Below, piece after piece: positions 16,781-24,832 of a stretch of 64,000 bases of DNA; positions within the stretch are counted from its first letter, which is position 1, and every line of letters begins with the position of its first letter. Origin of the DNA: Bacteroidetes bacterium UBA7662 (GTDB lineage: Bacteria > Bacteroidota > Bacteroidia > UBA7662). The position numbers and the translations under genes are program-made. The stretch spans positions 255,776 to 319,775 of the forward strand of contig DLHS01000018.1 of the NCBI GenBank assembly GCA_002483345.1, in the 5' to 3' direction. The notes under the pieces were generated by a model. That model did not search any database. It was not told the origin of the DNA and saw only the letters and a program-made list of their open reading frames with translations.

Positions 16781-17580
16781 CGCCTGCAACCCTGCTTGAA
16801 CTCACCCATCAGGTCATTGAACTCAGCAAAAAAACAGGCCGTTTTCAACTGGACGAATTACAGCATTTCGGACGGGAAAGAATTGAATACAAAGGCCTGC
16901 ACGACCTGGTGAGTTATGTTGACCGGGAATCGGAAAAATCGCTGGTGGCCGGTTTAGGCGAATTGCTCCCCGAAGCCGGTTTTCTGACTGAAGAAGGCAC
17001 TGTTGTGCAGGAGGAGAAAGACTGGCGCTGGATCATTGATCCGCTCGACGGAACCACCAATTTTATCCATGGTCTGCCCTTTTTCGCCATCAGCATTGCC
17101 CTTGTAAAAGGTGATGTGCTGCAAATGGGCGTGGTATATGAAGTAAGCCGAGGAGAGTGTTTCTGGGCTGTGAAAGGTCAGGGAGCGTTTCTGAACGACC
17201 TGCCTATCCGGGTGAGCAAAGTCCCCAATATGAATGAAAGCCTGCTCGCAACGGGTTTCCCTTACTACAATTTCGATAAGATGCCGGCTTATCTGGAGGT
17301 ATTGCGGCAGTGTATGCAGGGTAGTCAGGGCATGCGCAGGCTCGGCTCTGCTGCCCTTGACCTGGCCTTTGTGGCAGCTGGTCGTTTTGAGGCTTATTTT
17401 GAATATAACCTCAAACCCTGGGATGTAGCGGCCGGTGCTTTGCTGGTACAGGAAGCGGGGGGGGTGGTCACCGATTTTAACGGAGGTGACAAATACCTGC
17501 ACGGACTCGAAATACTGGCAGGGAACCCGCCTGTATATGCCGAACTGGCGGCAATCCTGCGTAAACAATTTCCTGCTTAA
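16777..17580 (+). CDS. Inositol monophosphatase family protein
   Basis: This 267-residue Mg2+-dependent phosphatase carries Glu72-Glu73 (LTEEG), the central DPLDGTTNF motif (Asp88, Asp91, Gly92, Thr94), and WDVAAG with Asp216 near the C-terminus. Together these residues hold the metal ions. Bacterial members (SuhB-like) dephosphorylate inositol-1-phosphate or related sugar phosphates, and some assist rRNA maturation. The ATG overlaps the lnt stop (ATGA, 16777-16780), which fixes the start. The specific substrate is unknown. Confidence 0.92.
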   Translation: MTPATLLELTHQVIELSKKTGRFQLDELQHFGRERIEYKGLHDLVSYVDRESEKSLVAGLGELLPEAGFLTEEGTVVQEEKDWRWIIDPLDGTTNFIHGLPFFAISIALVKGDVLQMGVVYEVSRGECFWAVKGQGAFLNDLPIRVSKVPNMNESLLATGFPYYNFDKMPAYLEVLRQCMQGSQGMRRLGSAALDLAFVAAGRFEAYFEYNLKPWDVAAGALLVQEAGGVVTDFNGGDKYLHGLEILAGNPPVYAELAAILRKQFPA

Positions 17581-17592
17581 GCTGAAGGCAGC

Positions 17593-18981
17593 ATGCTGTT
17601 GCCCTATATCATAGCCTATCTCGGAGTCACTTTGTTGGTGGGTCTGCTGGCGGCACGTCTGGTTAAAAACAGCCGTGATTACCTCAGCGCAGGCAGGCGT
17701 ATACCCCTTTTTATGAGTTCGGCAGCTCTTTTTGCGCTGTGGTTCGGTTCTGAAACCATTTTTGGTGCCAGCAGTGAGTTTGCCGAAAATGGCCTGCTGG
17801 CGGTGATTGAAGATCCGTTTGGGGGTGCTTTGTGCCTTTTGCTGTTCGGACTCCTTTTCAGTCGGAAACTGTATGGCATGAACCTGCTCACTCTCGGTGA
17901 TCTATATCGTAACCGTTATGGGAAAAAGGTGGAGATACTTGCCTCCGCCTTCATGCTGCTTACCTTTTTTGGTTACATAGCGGCCCAACTCGTTGCCCTC
18001 GGTCTTTTGCTGGAACTTGTAACCGGTATGAGCCTTGCACAAGGCATCTTACTGAGCACGCTTATTGTAACGAGTTATACCCTCGCAGGCGGCATGTGGG
18101 CCATCTCACTCACTGATTTTGTCCAGAGTATTTTTATTGTGGTGGGTCTTGTGGTGGTTGCCTGGCAGCTGAGTTCAGCGGCAGGGGGTGTTTCGCAGGT
18201 GCTGAACCGCACAGAACCGGGGTTCTTCCGAATACTTCCCGCCGCGCATCCGCACGACTGGCTGTTATATCTCGCGGGTTGGATGACATTGGGGCTGGGT
18301 AGTCTGCCCTCTCAGGACATTTTCCAACGCATGAACGCCAGCCGGAATGTCACGACCGCGACTCGTTCTTTTTATATCGGAGCAGGATTATATCTCCTCA
18401 TTGCCATGCTGCCACTTTTTATTGCCCTTACCGCACGACAACTTTACCCGGAATGGCTGGCGGGTGAAACCCAGCAACTCCTCCCCCGTGTTGTATTGGC
18501 GCACAGTCCGCTTTGGGTACAGGTGCTCTTTTTCGGGGCGCTGATCTCTGCCATTTTCAGCACCTGTTCCGGTGCTATCCTGGCACCTGCTTCTATTCTC
18601 ACCGAAAACATACTCAAACCACTTTGGGGGCACAAACTGAGTGAACGGCATTTTCTCAGGATGTTACGCTGGTCGGTACTTATGATGGCGCTGCTGGGCT
18701 GTGGGATGGCCTTGCTTCGCAACAATATTTACGAGCTGGTAGGAGAATCCTCCGTTCTGGGCCTGGTAACACTGCTTGTACCCATGTTCAGTGCCCTATA
18801 TATCAAAAAGGCCACCCCGTTGGGGGCAGCCTTGTCTATGCTGGGTGGTGGTTTTGCCTGGGTACTGTTCGAATATTTCGTTCCCCTGACGGTACCCGCG
18901 CTGTTACCTGCTTTTGTGATCTCTGCCGGTGGAATGGTTGCCGGAAACCTTATTCCGGTAAGATCACCAGCCGCCGGGTAA
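17593..18981 (+). CDS. Sodium:solute symporter family protein
   Basis: This 462-residue membrane protein has about 12-13 hydrophobic helices. It has the family pattern of early 'DYLSAGR' (around residues 30-38), then a helix with FGAS and the GGMWAISLTDFVQ segment characteristic of SSS/PutP-like proteins. It imports an unknown organic solute with Na+. It ends the pssA operon, 12 nt after the phosphatase gene. Its last 32 bp overlap, on the opposite strand, the 3' end of a T9SS-exported protein gene. Confidence 0.9.
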   Translation: MLLPYIIAYLGVTLLVGLLAARLVKNSRDYLSAGRRIPLFMSSAALFALWFGSETIFGASSEFAENGLLAVIEDPFGGALCLLLFGLLFSRKLYGMNLLTLGDLYRNRYGKKVEILASAFMLLTFFGYIAAQLVALGLLLELVTGMSLAQGILLSTLIVTSYTLAGGMWAISLTDFVQSIFIVVGLVVVAWQLSSAAGGVSQVLNRTEPGFFRILPAAHPHDWLLYLAGWMTLGLGSLPSQDIFQRMNASRNVTTATRSFYIGAGLYLLIAMLPLFIALTARQLYPEWLAGETQQLLPRVVLAHSPLWVQVLFFGALISAIFSTCSGAILAPASILTENILKPLWGHKLSERHFLRMLRWSVLMMALLGCGMALLRNNIYELVGESSVLGLVTLLVPMFSALYIKKATPLGAALSMLGGGFAWVLFEYFVPLTVPALLPAFVISAGGMVAGNLIPVRSPAAG

Positions 18982-20626
18982 TGCTGTACTGCTGGTCAGA
19001 AAACCGAATCACATAGGTACCGGTAGCCAGACCTGCTGTCGAAATAAAGGTCTGATTATCGGCAGCACCTGTTCCTGCCAGTACCCCCTGAAGGGTGTAG
19101 AGGGCGTATTTCAGTGGCTTATCAGTGGCCATATTAACCGCAAAACCGGCTGTTGCAGGGTTTGGATAAACCACCAGGGCCTCCAGTGGGTTAATGATTT
19201 CATGGACAGCCGTACCACCACCACCTGGACCATAACTGGCAAGCCAGAGGTTGTTGTAAGATACTTCTCCAACCGGCAGCATCAGACCACCACCCAAATC
19301 TACGGTACCGAATCCATACAAATTACCACCTATCATCAGTTTGCCGTTCTGATAATCGGTCGCACCTACCCCTATGGTAGCACCGGAACTCCCGTAGCCC
19401 TCTGCTGTAAGTGCCGAGCCGGCATCGTTAAACTTAGCCATGTAAAATCCGGAAGGTATATGATCAGTTGTAATGGTGTCGATTCCCCACGCGCCTGCAC
19501 CGGCATTGCCGAATACATAAAACTGATTTGTTCCGATGGTCTTCAGTTTATTGATGAATTTACTGCTTTTGGTTAACCAAAGCGGCTGACCATTCGTCAG
19601 ATTGAGCCCGGCCACAAACGGCGTACCGATAGCACTATCGTTGCCGATTTTAACATAACCGCCGGCATTGCCAATCAATACCAGCGTATTTGCTGTTGCG
19701 GCAACATCGGTAGCCCAGTCCAACTGCCCTTTTACCTGTTGCGCCCATACAAAACTGCCGTTAGCCAGGTCATAAGCTGCCACAAATAAATTACGGCGGT
19801 TACCGGCATTGGATTCAGGACTCACCACGCCCATGGCCGTTGCCGCGTCAAAGCGGATACTGTCGCGGAAAGCCCCGGCTATATACACCCGGTTGTTATC
19901 TGCTGTCATGGCAGCGAGCCTGTCTTCCTCTTTGCCATTGGTTTTGGTTGCCCACAGGCAATTTCCGGCAGCATCAAAACGGGCTACAAAACCCACCCTG
20001 TCTATATTCGGATTGACGGCAAAGCTCATCCCTCCGCCAAAATCAATCGATTCGGTGAAATATCCGGCGAGCAGGAGATCACCATTGGCCAGGGAGCTGG
20101 CTTTGGCAGGCTGACTTTTGACGGTAGCATATACCTTCAACCACACCAGATTACCACTCGCATCAAACTGAGCTCCGAAAAGACCATTCTGTCCAAAGCT
20201 GTTTCGCGGATTCACAATGGTCTGACCACCAATGGTCAGAGAATCTCTGAACTGCCCGAAAACCGTAGCAATGCCGTTTGCATCGGTTGTCATAGCCATC
20301 ACATCACATTGGGAAGCCACATTTCCGGCACGGGCCCTGAATCCATTGGCCCAGATCAACTGCCCTGTCGCCGAATATTTTACCAGGTAAGAGCCGGGAG
20401 CATGCTGCGGATTACCCCAGGTAGGCAAAGTAATGCCGTCGAATGTAGTTGTATCGTTGTGCTGACCGGCAGCATATACATTACCCTGACTGTCTAGGGC
20501 AATGGCACGCAGGTACTCATGCCTGCCGTTGGAACCGGCGGTTTTAACCCACTGAAACTGAGCATAACCTGAAAAAGAAACGCTCATCAGCAGCCATAGC
20601 AGGAGAACAGATATCGGTGATTTCAT
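18950..20626 (-). CDS. T9SS type A sorting-domain protein with repeated beta-propeller-like segments
   Basis: This 558-residue exported protein has a signal peptide (residues 1-22, ending SGYAQ). It is followed by repeated blade-like units with phrases such as 'ALDSQGNVYAAGQ', 'FDASGNLVW' and 'FDAAGNCLWATKT', typical of SBBP/beta-propeller repeats. The last ~75 residues (YPNPATAGF... through RRLVILPE) form a type A sorting domain that directs export and surface attachment by the type IX system. The function of the propeller is unknown. Its 3' end runs 32 bp into the convergent symporter gene. Confidence 0.88.
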   Translation of the reverse strand: MKSPISVLLLWLLMSVSFSGYAQFQWVKTAGSNGRHEYLRAIALDSQGNVYAAGQHNDTTTFDGITLPTWGNPQHAPGSYLVKYSATGQLIWANGFRARAGNVASQCDVMAMTTDANGIATVFGQFRDSLTIGGQTIVNPRNSFGQNGLFGAQFDASGNLVWLKVYATVKSQPAKASSLANGDLLLAGYFTESIDFGGGMSFAVNPNIDRVGFVARFDAAGNCLWATKTNGKEEDRLAAMTADNNRVYIAGAFRDSIRFDAATAMGVVSPESNAGNRRNLFVAAYDLANGSFVWAQQVKGQLDWATDVAATANTLVLIGNAGGYVKIGNDSAIGTPFVAGLNLTNGQPLWLTKSSKFINKLKTIGTNQFYVFGNAGAGAWGIDTITTDHIPSGFYMAKFNDAGSALTAEGYGSSGATIGVGATDYQNGKLMIGGNLYGFGTVDLGGGLMLPVGEVSYNNLWLASYGPGGGGTAVHEIINPLEALVVYPNPATAGFAVNMATDKPLKYALYTLQGVLAGTGAADNQTFISTAGLATGTYVIRFSDQQYSITRRLVILPE

Positions 20627-20711
20627 AAGATATAATATTTAAACATTACAAATATGAAGCCTTCAAAACCCTGTGAAATCCCTTCAAAATGGCAAAAACA
20701 GTGAAGTTATC

Positions 20712-20727
20712 TACCCTCAAAAGGGTA
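20712..20727. promoter_or_regulatory. Operator-like palindrome upstream of the small beta-barrel gene
   Basis: TACCCT (20712-20717) and AGGGTA (20722-20727) form a 6-bp inverted repeat with a 4-nt centre. It lies 19 nt upstream of the TATCTTTG -7 box at 20747, roughly where a -33 element would be. It could bind a dimeric regulator; this is inference. Confidence 0.35.
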
Positions 20728-20746
20728 TGGTTACTACGTAGCACCG

Positions 20747-20754
20747 TATCTTTG
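20747..20754 (+). promoter_or_regulatory. -7 promoter element of the small beta-barrel gene
   Basis: TATCTTTG is a perfect TAnnTTTG and ends 14 nt before the ATG at 20769. Confidence 0.6.
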
Positions 20755-20768
20755 TAAAAAAACCACCC

Positions 20769-21266
20769 ATGAGAAAATACATCTTGATTGCCTGTTTAGG
20801 GATGCTGGCTTCTACTACAGCCGTACACGCCCAGAAAGGCTACAGCAGCTCCGGAGGCACCAGCATAGGTGCCCGTTTCGGCTCCGAGCAAGGTCTTACC
20901 CTCAAACACCACCTCGGTGGAGGAGCAGCCGTAGAAGGTATACTGGCAGCCCGTACCTGGTCGACCAACCTGACGGTACTGTATCACTTCTTTCATAAAC
21001 CAACCGGCATAATCGATAACCTGGATTGGTTTGTTGGTGCGGGCGGACACATCTGGTTGTTTAACACCAACCACCGGAATTTTGACCAGAATAACTATAA
21101 CGGCAATGCCGGCATCGGTATTGATGGTGCTATCGGTATGCAGTATAACTTCAGCGAGGTCCCTATCAACGTTTCCCTTGACTGGAAACCTGCCTTCAAC
21201 ATTGTAGGCGGCAGTTATTTTAACGGAGGCGGCTTCGGATTATCGGTACGTTATCGGTGGAGATAG
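20769..21266 (+). CDS. Small outer-membrane beta-barrel-like protein
   Basis: This 165-residue protein has a clear signal peptide (residues 1-21, ending TAVHAQ). Alternating glycine/aromatic strands and an aromatic C-terminus (SVRYRWR) are typical of small outer-membrane barrels. A 'GAGGHIWLF' strand and a long 'GIGIDGAIGMQYNF' strand resemble OmpW/opacity-type 8-stranded proteins of Bacteroidota. There is no functional clue beyond outer-membrane location. It stands alone between a divergent T9SS gene and a long hairpin. Confidence 0.75.
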   Translation: MRKYILIACLGMLASTTAVHAQKGYSSSGGTSIGARFGSEQGLTLKHHLGGGAAVEGILAARTWSTNLTVLYHFFHKPTGIIDNLDWFVGAGGHIWLFNTNHRNFDQNNYNGNAGIGIDGAIGMQYNFSEVPINVSLDWKPAFNIVGGSYFNGGGFGLSVRYRWR

Positions 21267-21282
21267 GGAATAGGACACGGAT

Positions 21283-21343
21283 TTTCAGGATTTCTATGAT
21301 TTTCGCGGGTTTAAATGCCGCGAAAATCATAGAAATCCTGAAA
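21283..21343. terminator. Long hairpin between convergent genes (26-bp perfect arms)
   Basis: Arms at 21283-21308 and 21318-21343 are perfect 26-bp reverse complements around a 9-nt loop. Each arm carries the GGATTTCTATGATTTTCGCGG unit, a sequence type common in dispersed intergenic repeats of environmental Bacteroidota. It lies 17 nt after one stop codon and 11 nt before the other, so it can act as a bidirectional terminator or RNA stabiliser. Its perfect symmetry suggests a mobile or gene-converted repeat. Confidence 0.7.
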
Positions 21344-21354
21344 TCAACGTGCCA

Positions 21355-22836
21355 TCAGGATAACCGCTTAAGTCCCGCCCTTGCACGGATATGCATCCCG
21401 CTGGTATAAGGGTGTTTGTCGTAGGTAAGACACTTCTGAAAGTAAAAACGGGCTCTCACAACATCCTTCCGTTCTTCGTAGATGGCACCCAACTGCAGAC
21501 AGGCGTTGGCTGGCAGATAATTGCCATCATTACTACCCAGTTTTACACAATCGGTATAGGGCCGCAAGGCCTGATCAGCTTTTCCCCAGTCGTGCAAAAC
21601 ACGCCCAAGGCGGTAATAATATTCTATGCGGTCGGCCAATGTCAATTTTTCAGGGTCAATTGTTGTCAGTAACTGGTGCGCGCGACTGAAATAACCACCG
21701 TCATAACGTACACGGGCTTCCAGCAGTTGTACCTGATAGGGGCTTGTACGGCTTACCTCCTTGATCGCCTGCTTGTCCTTTTCGTTTTTGTCGCTGCCAA
21801 TCGTCTTCACGAGACGCTGATAGTAGCTGAATTTTTCCTGATCACCTTCCAGCAAATAATACCAGGATAGCCGCATGGCGGCATCTTTTTTAAACTCATT
21901 CATCTCCTTTTGCTGGAGATAACGGGTCAGATAAATAACACAACGGTCATCCCCCTTGTAAACGAGCAAAGAACCGAGCTGGTAATTAAAATAAGGCAGG
22001 TTAAGATACGATTTGCCTGCAGGCCGGTTTATCAGTGCTTCAATACCCCGGTCGTTTTCTCCCAGTTGCCTTGCGGTATTACCGATGAAAAAACAAGTCA
22101 ATAAATTGGTTTCAGGGTTATTGGAAGGGTGATTTACCAGCTTCCAGGCGGTTTCCTTGTCTTCGCGTATGTGCATATACATATACGACAGTATCAGTCT
22201 CACCTCTGTGCTGAAACACTGGTATTCTCCTTTGGCGATCTGTCCCAGCAGGCTTTGGTATTGTTTCAAACCTGTCTCCTGATCTCCTTTAAACCCGGCC
22301 AGATCTGTCATCCAGCGATAGTTTTCGGGAACCGATCCGAAAACGGCATCCAGCAAACCGCTGGTCTTGCGGTTGAGGATGAATCCCGGGTGCTGCTTCT
22401 GATTGTCAGCTGAGGCATTTTTTGCTTTGTTCAGAGCCCGGATGGCACTTACATAGTTCTTTTGCGCAGCATGCAGGAGTGTCCACTGCAACTGCATTTC
22501 AGCATAGGCAAAACCTTTCCAGGCTGAAGGACTCCGGTCGTTTTCCAGCCGTTCAAACCTATCTGAAGCCAATGCCTCCCGCTTTTCGAACAGGGCATCG
22601 TTGTCATAGAGGATCAGGCGGTAAAAATCTATGTAGTTTTCGAGTAATACTACCAGGGTATTTTTAGGGGCAGCTGCCTTTTCGGCCGCCAGCAGCTGTT
22701 CGGCCAGGCCCATTTCGAGGCGTACAGCCGCATCAATGCCCCGGCTGATGTTGGCGGAAAAAACAAAATCGGCCTTGCAGGTCGACACGAATGTCATGCC
22801 TGCAAGGCCGATGCTTATAATCAGCTTTAAAATCAT
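21355..22836 (-). CDS. Exported TPR-repeat protein of unknown function
   Basis: This 493-residue protein has an N-terminal signal-like segment (MILKLIISIGLAGMTFVSTC) and is otherwise all-helical. TPR-like repeats are strongest near the C-terminus ('LPANACLQLGAIYEERKDVVRARFYFQKCL'). No enzyme motif is visible. The ATG at 22836 is chosen because it opens the signal peptide, 14 nt after the stop of the zinc-ribbon gene. It is the last gene of the nif3 / zinc-ribbon operon. A Cys near residue 20 could make it a lipoprotein, but the preceding residues are a weak lipobox. Confidence 0.75.
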   Translation of the reverse strand: MILKLIISIGLAGMTFVSTCKADFVFSANISRGIDAAVRLEMGLAEQLLAAEKAAAPKNTLVVLLENYIDFYRLILYDNDALFEKREALASDRFERLENDRSPSAWKGFAYAEMQLQWTLLHAAQKNYVSAIRALNKAKNASADNQKQHPGFILNRKTSGLLDAVFGSVPENYRWMTDLAGFKGDQETGLKQYQSLLGQIAKGEYQCFSTEVRLILSYMYMHIREDKETAWKLVNHPSNNPETNLLTCFFIGNTARQLGENDRGIEALINRPAGKSYLNLPYFNYQLGSLLVYKGDDRCVIYLTRYLQQKEMNEFKKDAAMRLSWYYLLEGDQEKFSYYQRLVKTIGSDKNEKDKQAIKEVSRTSPYQVQLLEARVRYDGGYFSRAHQLLTTIDPEKLTLADRIEYYYRLGRVLHDWGKADQALRPYTDCVKLGSNDGNYLPANACLQLGAIYEERKDVVRARFYFQKCLTYDKHPYTSGMHIRARAGLKRLS

Positions 22837-22850
22837 CCCTGACGGATGGA

Positions 22851-23588
22851 TTATGCTTCTACGGCGTCGATCTCGGCATCTACCAGGATACGGCCGCAAT
22901 GTTCGCAGATGGCGATTTTTTTACGGGTCCTGATATCCATCTGGCGCTGTGGCGGAATCTGGTTGAAACAACCGCCGCAGGCATCGCGCTGAACGGTTAC
23001 CACGGCCAGACCGTTGCGGGCGTTCTTGCGGATGCGTTTGTAGGCTGTCAGCAAACGTTCTTCGATTTCAGCCTCTGCTTTGGTAGAACGAACCTGAAGT
23101 TCTTTCTCATCCTTTTCCGTTTCAGCGATGATTTCATCAAGCTCGCCTTTTTTGGCAGCCAGGTCTTTCTGGCGACCGGCATGCTCATCGGTGAGTATTT
23201 GTAAATCAGCGGTACGCTGCTCGAGCTGAACGTTAAACTCCCGGATTTTCTTCTCGGCAATCTGAACTTCCAGTCCCTGGATTTCAATTTCTTTCGACAA
23301 AGCGTCGTATTCGCGGCTGTTTTTAACCGTCATCAGCTGCTGCTCGTATTTGGCTTTGAGGGCCAGCGCATCCTTGATGAAAGCCTGTTTCTCGGCAATG
23401 AGTTTTTTCAGACCTGCGATATCTTCATTGAACTTGCTCAAACGGGTTTCCAGGCCGATGATATCATCTTCCAGATCTTTTACCTCCATGGGCAATTCCC
23501 CGCGCATTTTGCGGATGCTGTCGATTTTGGTGTCGATCTTCTGGAGTTCGTAAAGGGCCCGCAGTTTTTGCTCTACAGTGGTTTCCAT
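22851..23588 (-). CDS. Coiled-coil protein with C4 zinc ribbon (CT398/DUF164-like)
   Basis: This 245-residue protein has a long coiled coil (about residues 8-185, heptads rich in E, K and L), then a zinc ribbon with Cys204, Cys207, Cys228 and Cys231 (CGGC ... CEHC). The architecture matches the CT398/DUF164 family, of which the Chlamydia and Helicobacter members bind other proteins or nucleic acids; the molecular job is unsettled. It follows nif3 by 6 nt, the usual partner of this gene in Bacteroidota, so the two probably work together. Confidence 0.88.
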   Translation of the reverse strand: METTVEQKLRALYELQKIDTKIDSIRKMRGELPMEVKDLEDDIIGLETRLSKFNEDIAGLKKLIAEKQAFIKDALALKAKYEQQLMTVKNSREYDALSKEIEIQGLEVQIAEKKIREFNVQLEQRTADLQILTDEHAGRQKDLAAKKGELDEIIAETEKDEKELQVRSTKAEAEIEERLLTAYKRIRKNARNGLAVVTVQRDACGGCFNQIPPQRQMDIRTRKKIAICEHCGRILVDAEIDAVEA

Positions 23589-23594
23589 GCTTGC

Positions 23595-24710
23595 TTATAA
23601 ATAATTGACTGGATTCGTCTTCGTTTCAGTTGACAGGGTTGCAAAATTAGTGAAATTTTCGCTTAAATAGGTAGCCAATAAGTTGATCGTAAACTGCTCG
23701 CTTTCAAAGTGTCCTATATCTGCTATCAGAATGCGGTTATCAGCTTCCAGAAATTGGTGGTATTTGAAGTCAGCCGTAACCAATACATCGGCTCCCGCTG
23801 CCACGGCAGTCTCCAGCAGGAAAGACCCGGAACCGCCACAAATCGCTATTTTCTGCACCTTTTCAGCAACAGGATGGGTATAACGGACACTTCCGCCAAA
23901 ATTGTTTTTGAGCCGTTGTAAAAAATCAGAAACGGGGAGCGGTTTTTCAAGTTCTCCCAGCATACCGCTGCCTATCTCCTGATGGCGGTTCTCCAGTTCA
24001 TAAATATCGTAAGCCACTTCTTCATAAGAATGGCTGGCAAAAAGCGCTTTGAGGATGCGGCTTTCTTTGTAAGCCTCATACAAAACCTCCACCCGGGTTT
24101 CATTTTCGGAAGAAAGCACACCTACCTGCCCGACACTTGGCCGGGCACCTGCCAGCGGGCGGTAAGTCCCTGTTCCAGTCACATTGAAGCTCGCCTGGTC
24201 GTATCTGCCTATTTCTCCGGCCCCCGCGGCAAACAAAGCCGACCGCAATGCGGCGGCCTCCGCGGTCGGGACGAAGGTTACCAGTTTCCTGAGCAATCCT
24301 TTTTTCGGTGCAAGCATTTTTGTTTTTACAAGCCCGAGCTGTTGGGCGAATGCCTGGTTAACGCCTGCCGCCACCTGGTCGAGATTGGTATGGATGGCAT
24401 AGAGGCAGATGTGGTTGCGAATGGCCTTCAGCAGGGTGCGTTCGACCCAGTGTTTACCGGTGATAGATTTTAAACCTGTGAATATCAAAGGATGATGACT
24501 GACAATGAGGTTGCAGCCACGTCGGATGGCTTCATCGACTACGGCTTCGGTAAGGTCGAGGGAGACCAGAATTCCGGTTACGATAGTAGCAGCTTCGCCG
24601 GCAAGCAGTCCGCAGTTGTCATAAGACTCTTGCAGCGAAAGCGGCGCCAGTGATTCCAGTTGTCCTGCAACATCGGCAACAGTAATCGTTTCGCTTCTTT
24701 GTTTATTCAT
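23595..24710 (-). CDS. Nif3-like dinuclear metal-centre protein
   Basis: This 371-residue protein has the Nif3/YbgI N-terminal motif NLIVSHHPLIF (His72, His73) and a C-terminal metal-binding segment GHFESEQF that together hold two metal ions. A middle insert of about 100 residues is the PII/CutA-like domain found in longer family members. The family forms hexameric toroids; it is often labelled GTP cyclohydrolase I type 2, but this activity is weakly supported. A -7 box lies 4 nt before the start. Confidence 0.92.
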   Translation of the reverse strand: MNKQRSETITVADVAGQLESLAPLSLQESYDNCGLLAGEAATIVTGILVSLDLTEAVVDEAIRRGCNLIVSHHPLIFTGLKSITGKHWVERTLLKAIRNHICLYAIHTNLDQVAAGVNQAFAQQLGLVKTKMLAPKKGLLRKLVTFVPTAEAAALRSALFAAGAGEIGRYDQASFNVTGTGTYRPLAGARPSVGQVGVLSSENETRVEVLYEAYKESRILKALFASHSYEEVAYDIYELENRHQEIGSGMLGELEKPLPVSDFLQRLKNNFGGSVRYTHPVAEKVQKIAICGGSGSFLLETAVAAGADVLVTADFKYHQFLEADNRILIADIGHFESEQFTINLLATYLSENFTNFATLSTETKTNPVNYL

Positions 24711-24714
24711 GGCT

Positions 24715-24722
24715 CAAACATA
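24715..24722 (-). promoter_or_regulatory. -7 promoter element of the nif3 operon
   Basis: TATGTTTG on the minus strand matches TAnnTTTG and ends 4 nt before the nif3 ATG, predicting a leaderless transcript. Confidence 0.55.
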
Positions 24723-24832
24723 CTAAATACGGGACTTTATGCCGATAACAAAGCTACGTATACCGTGAAATACGGATAAGATCAGCTCACTTTTGGGATA
24801 TTTCTGCCGATTTTGTAGCTTCGAATCCTATC

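Noticed and set aside
18950..18981. A frameshift joining the symporter and the T9SS gene
   Set aside because: They are on opposite strands and both end with family-appropriate C-termini; it is a true 3' overlap.
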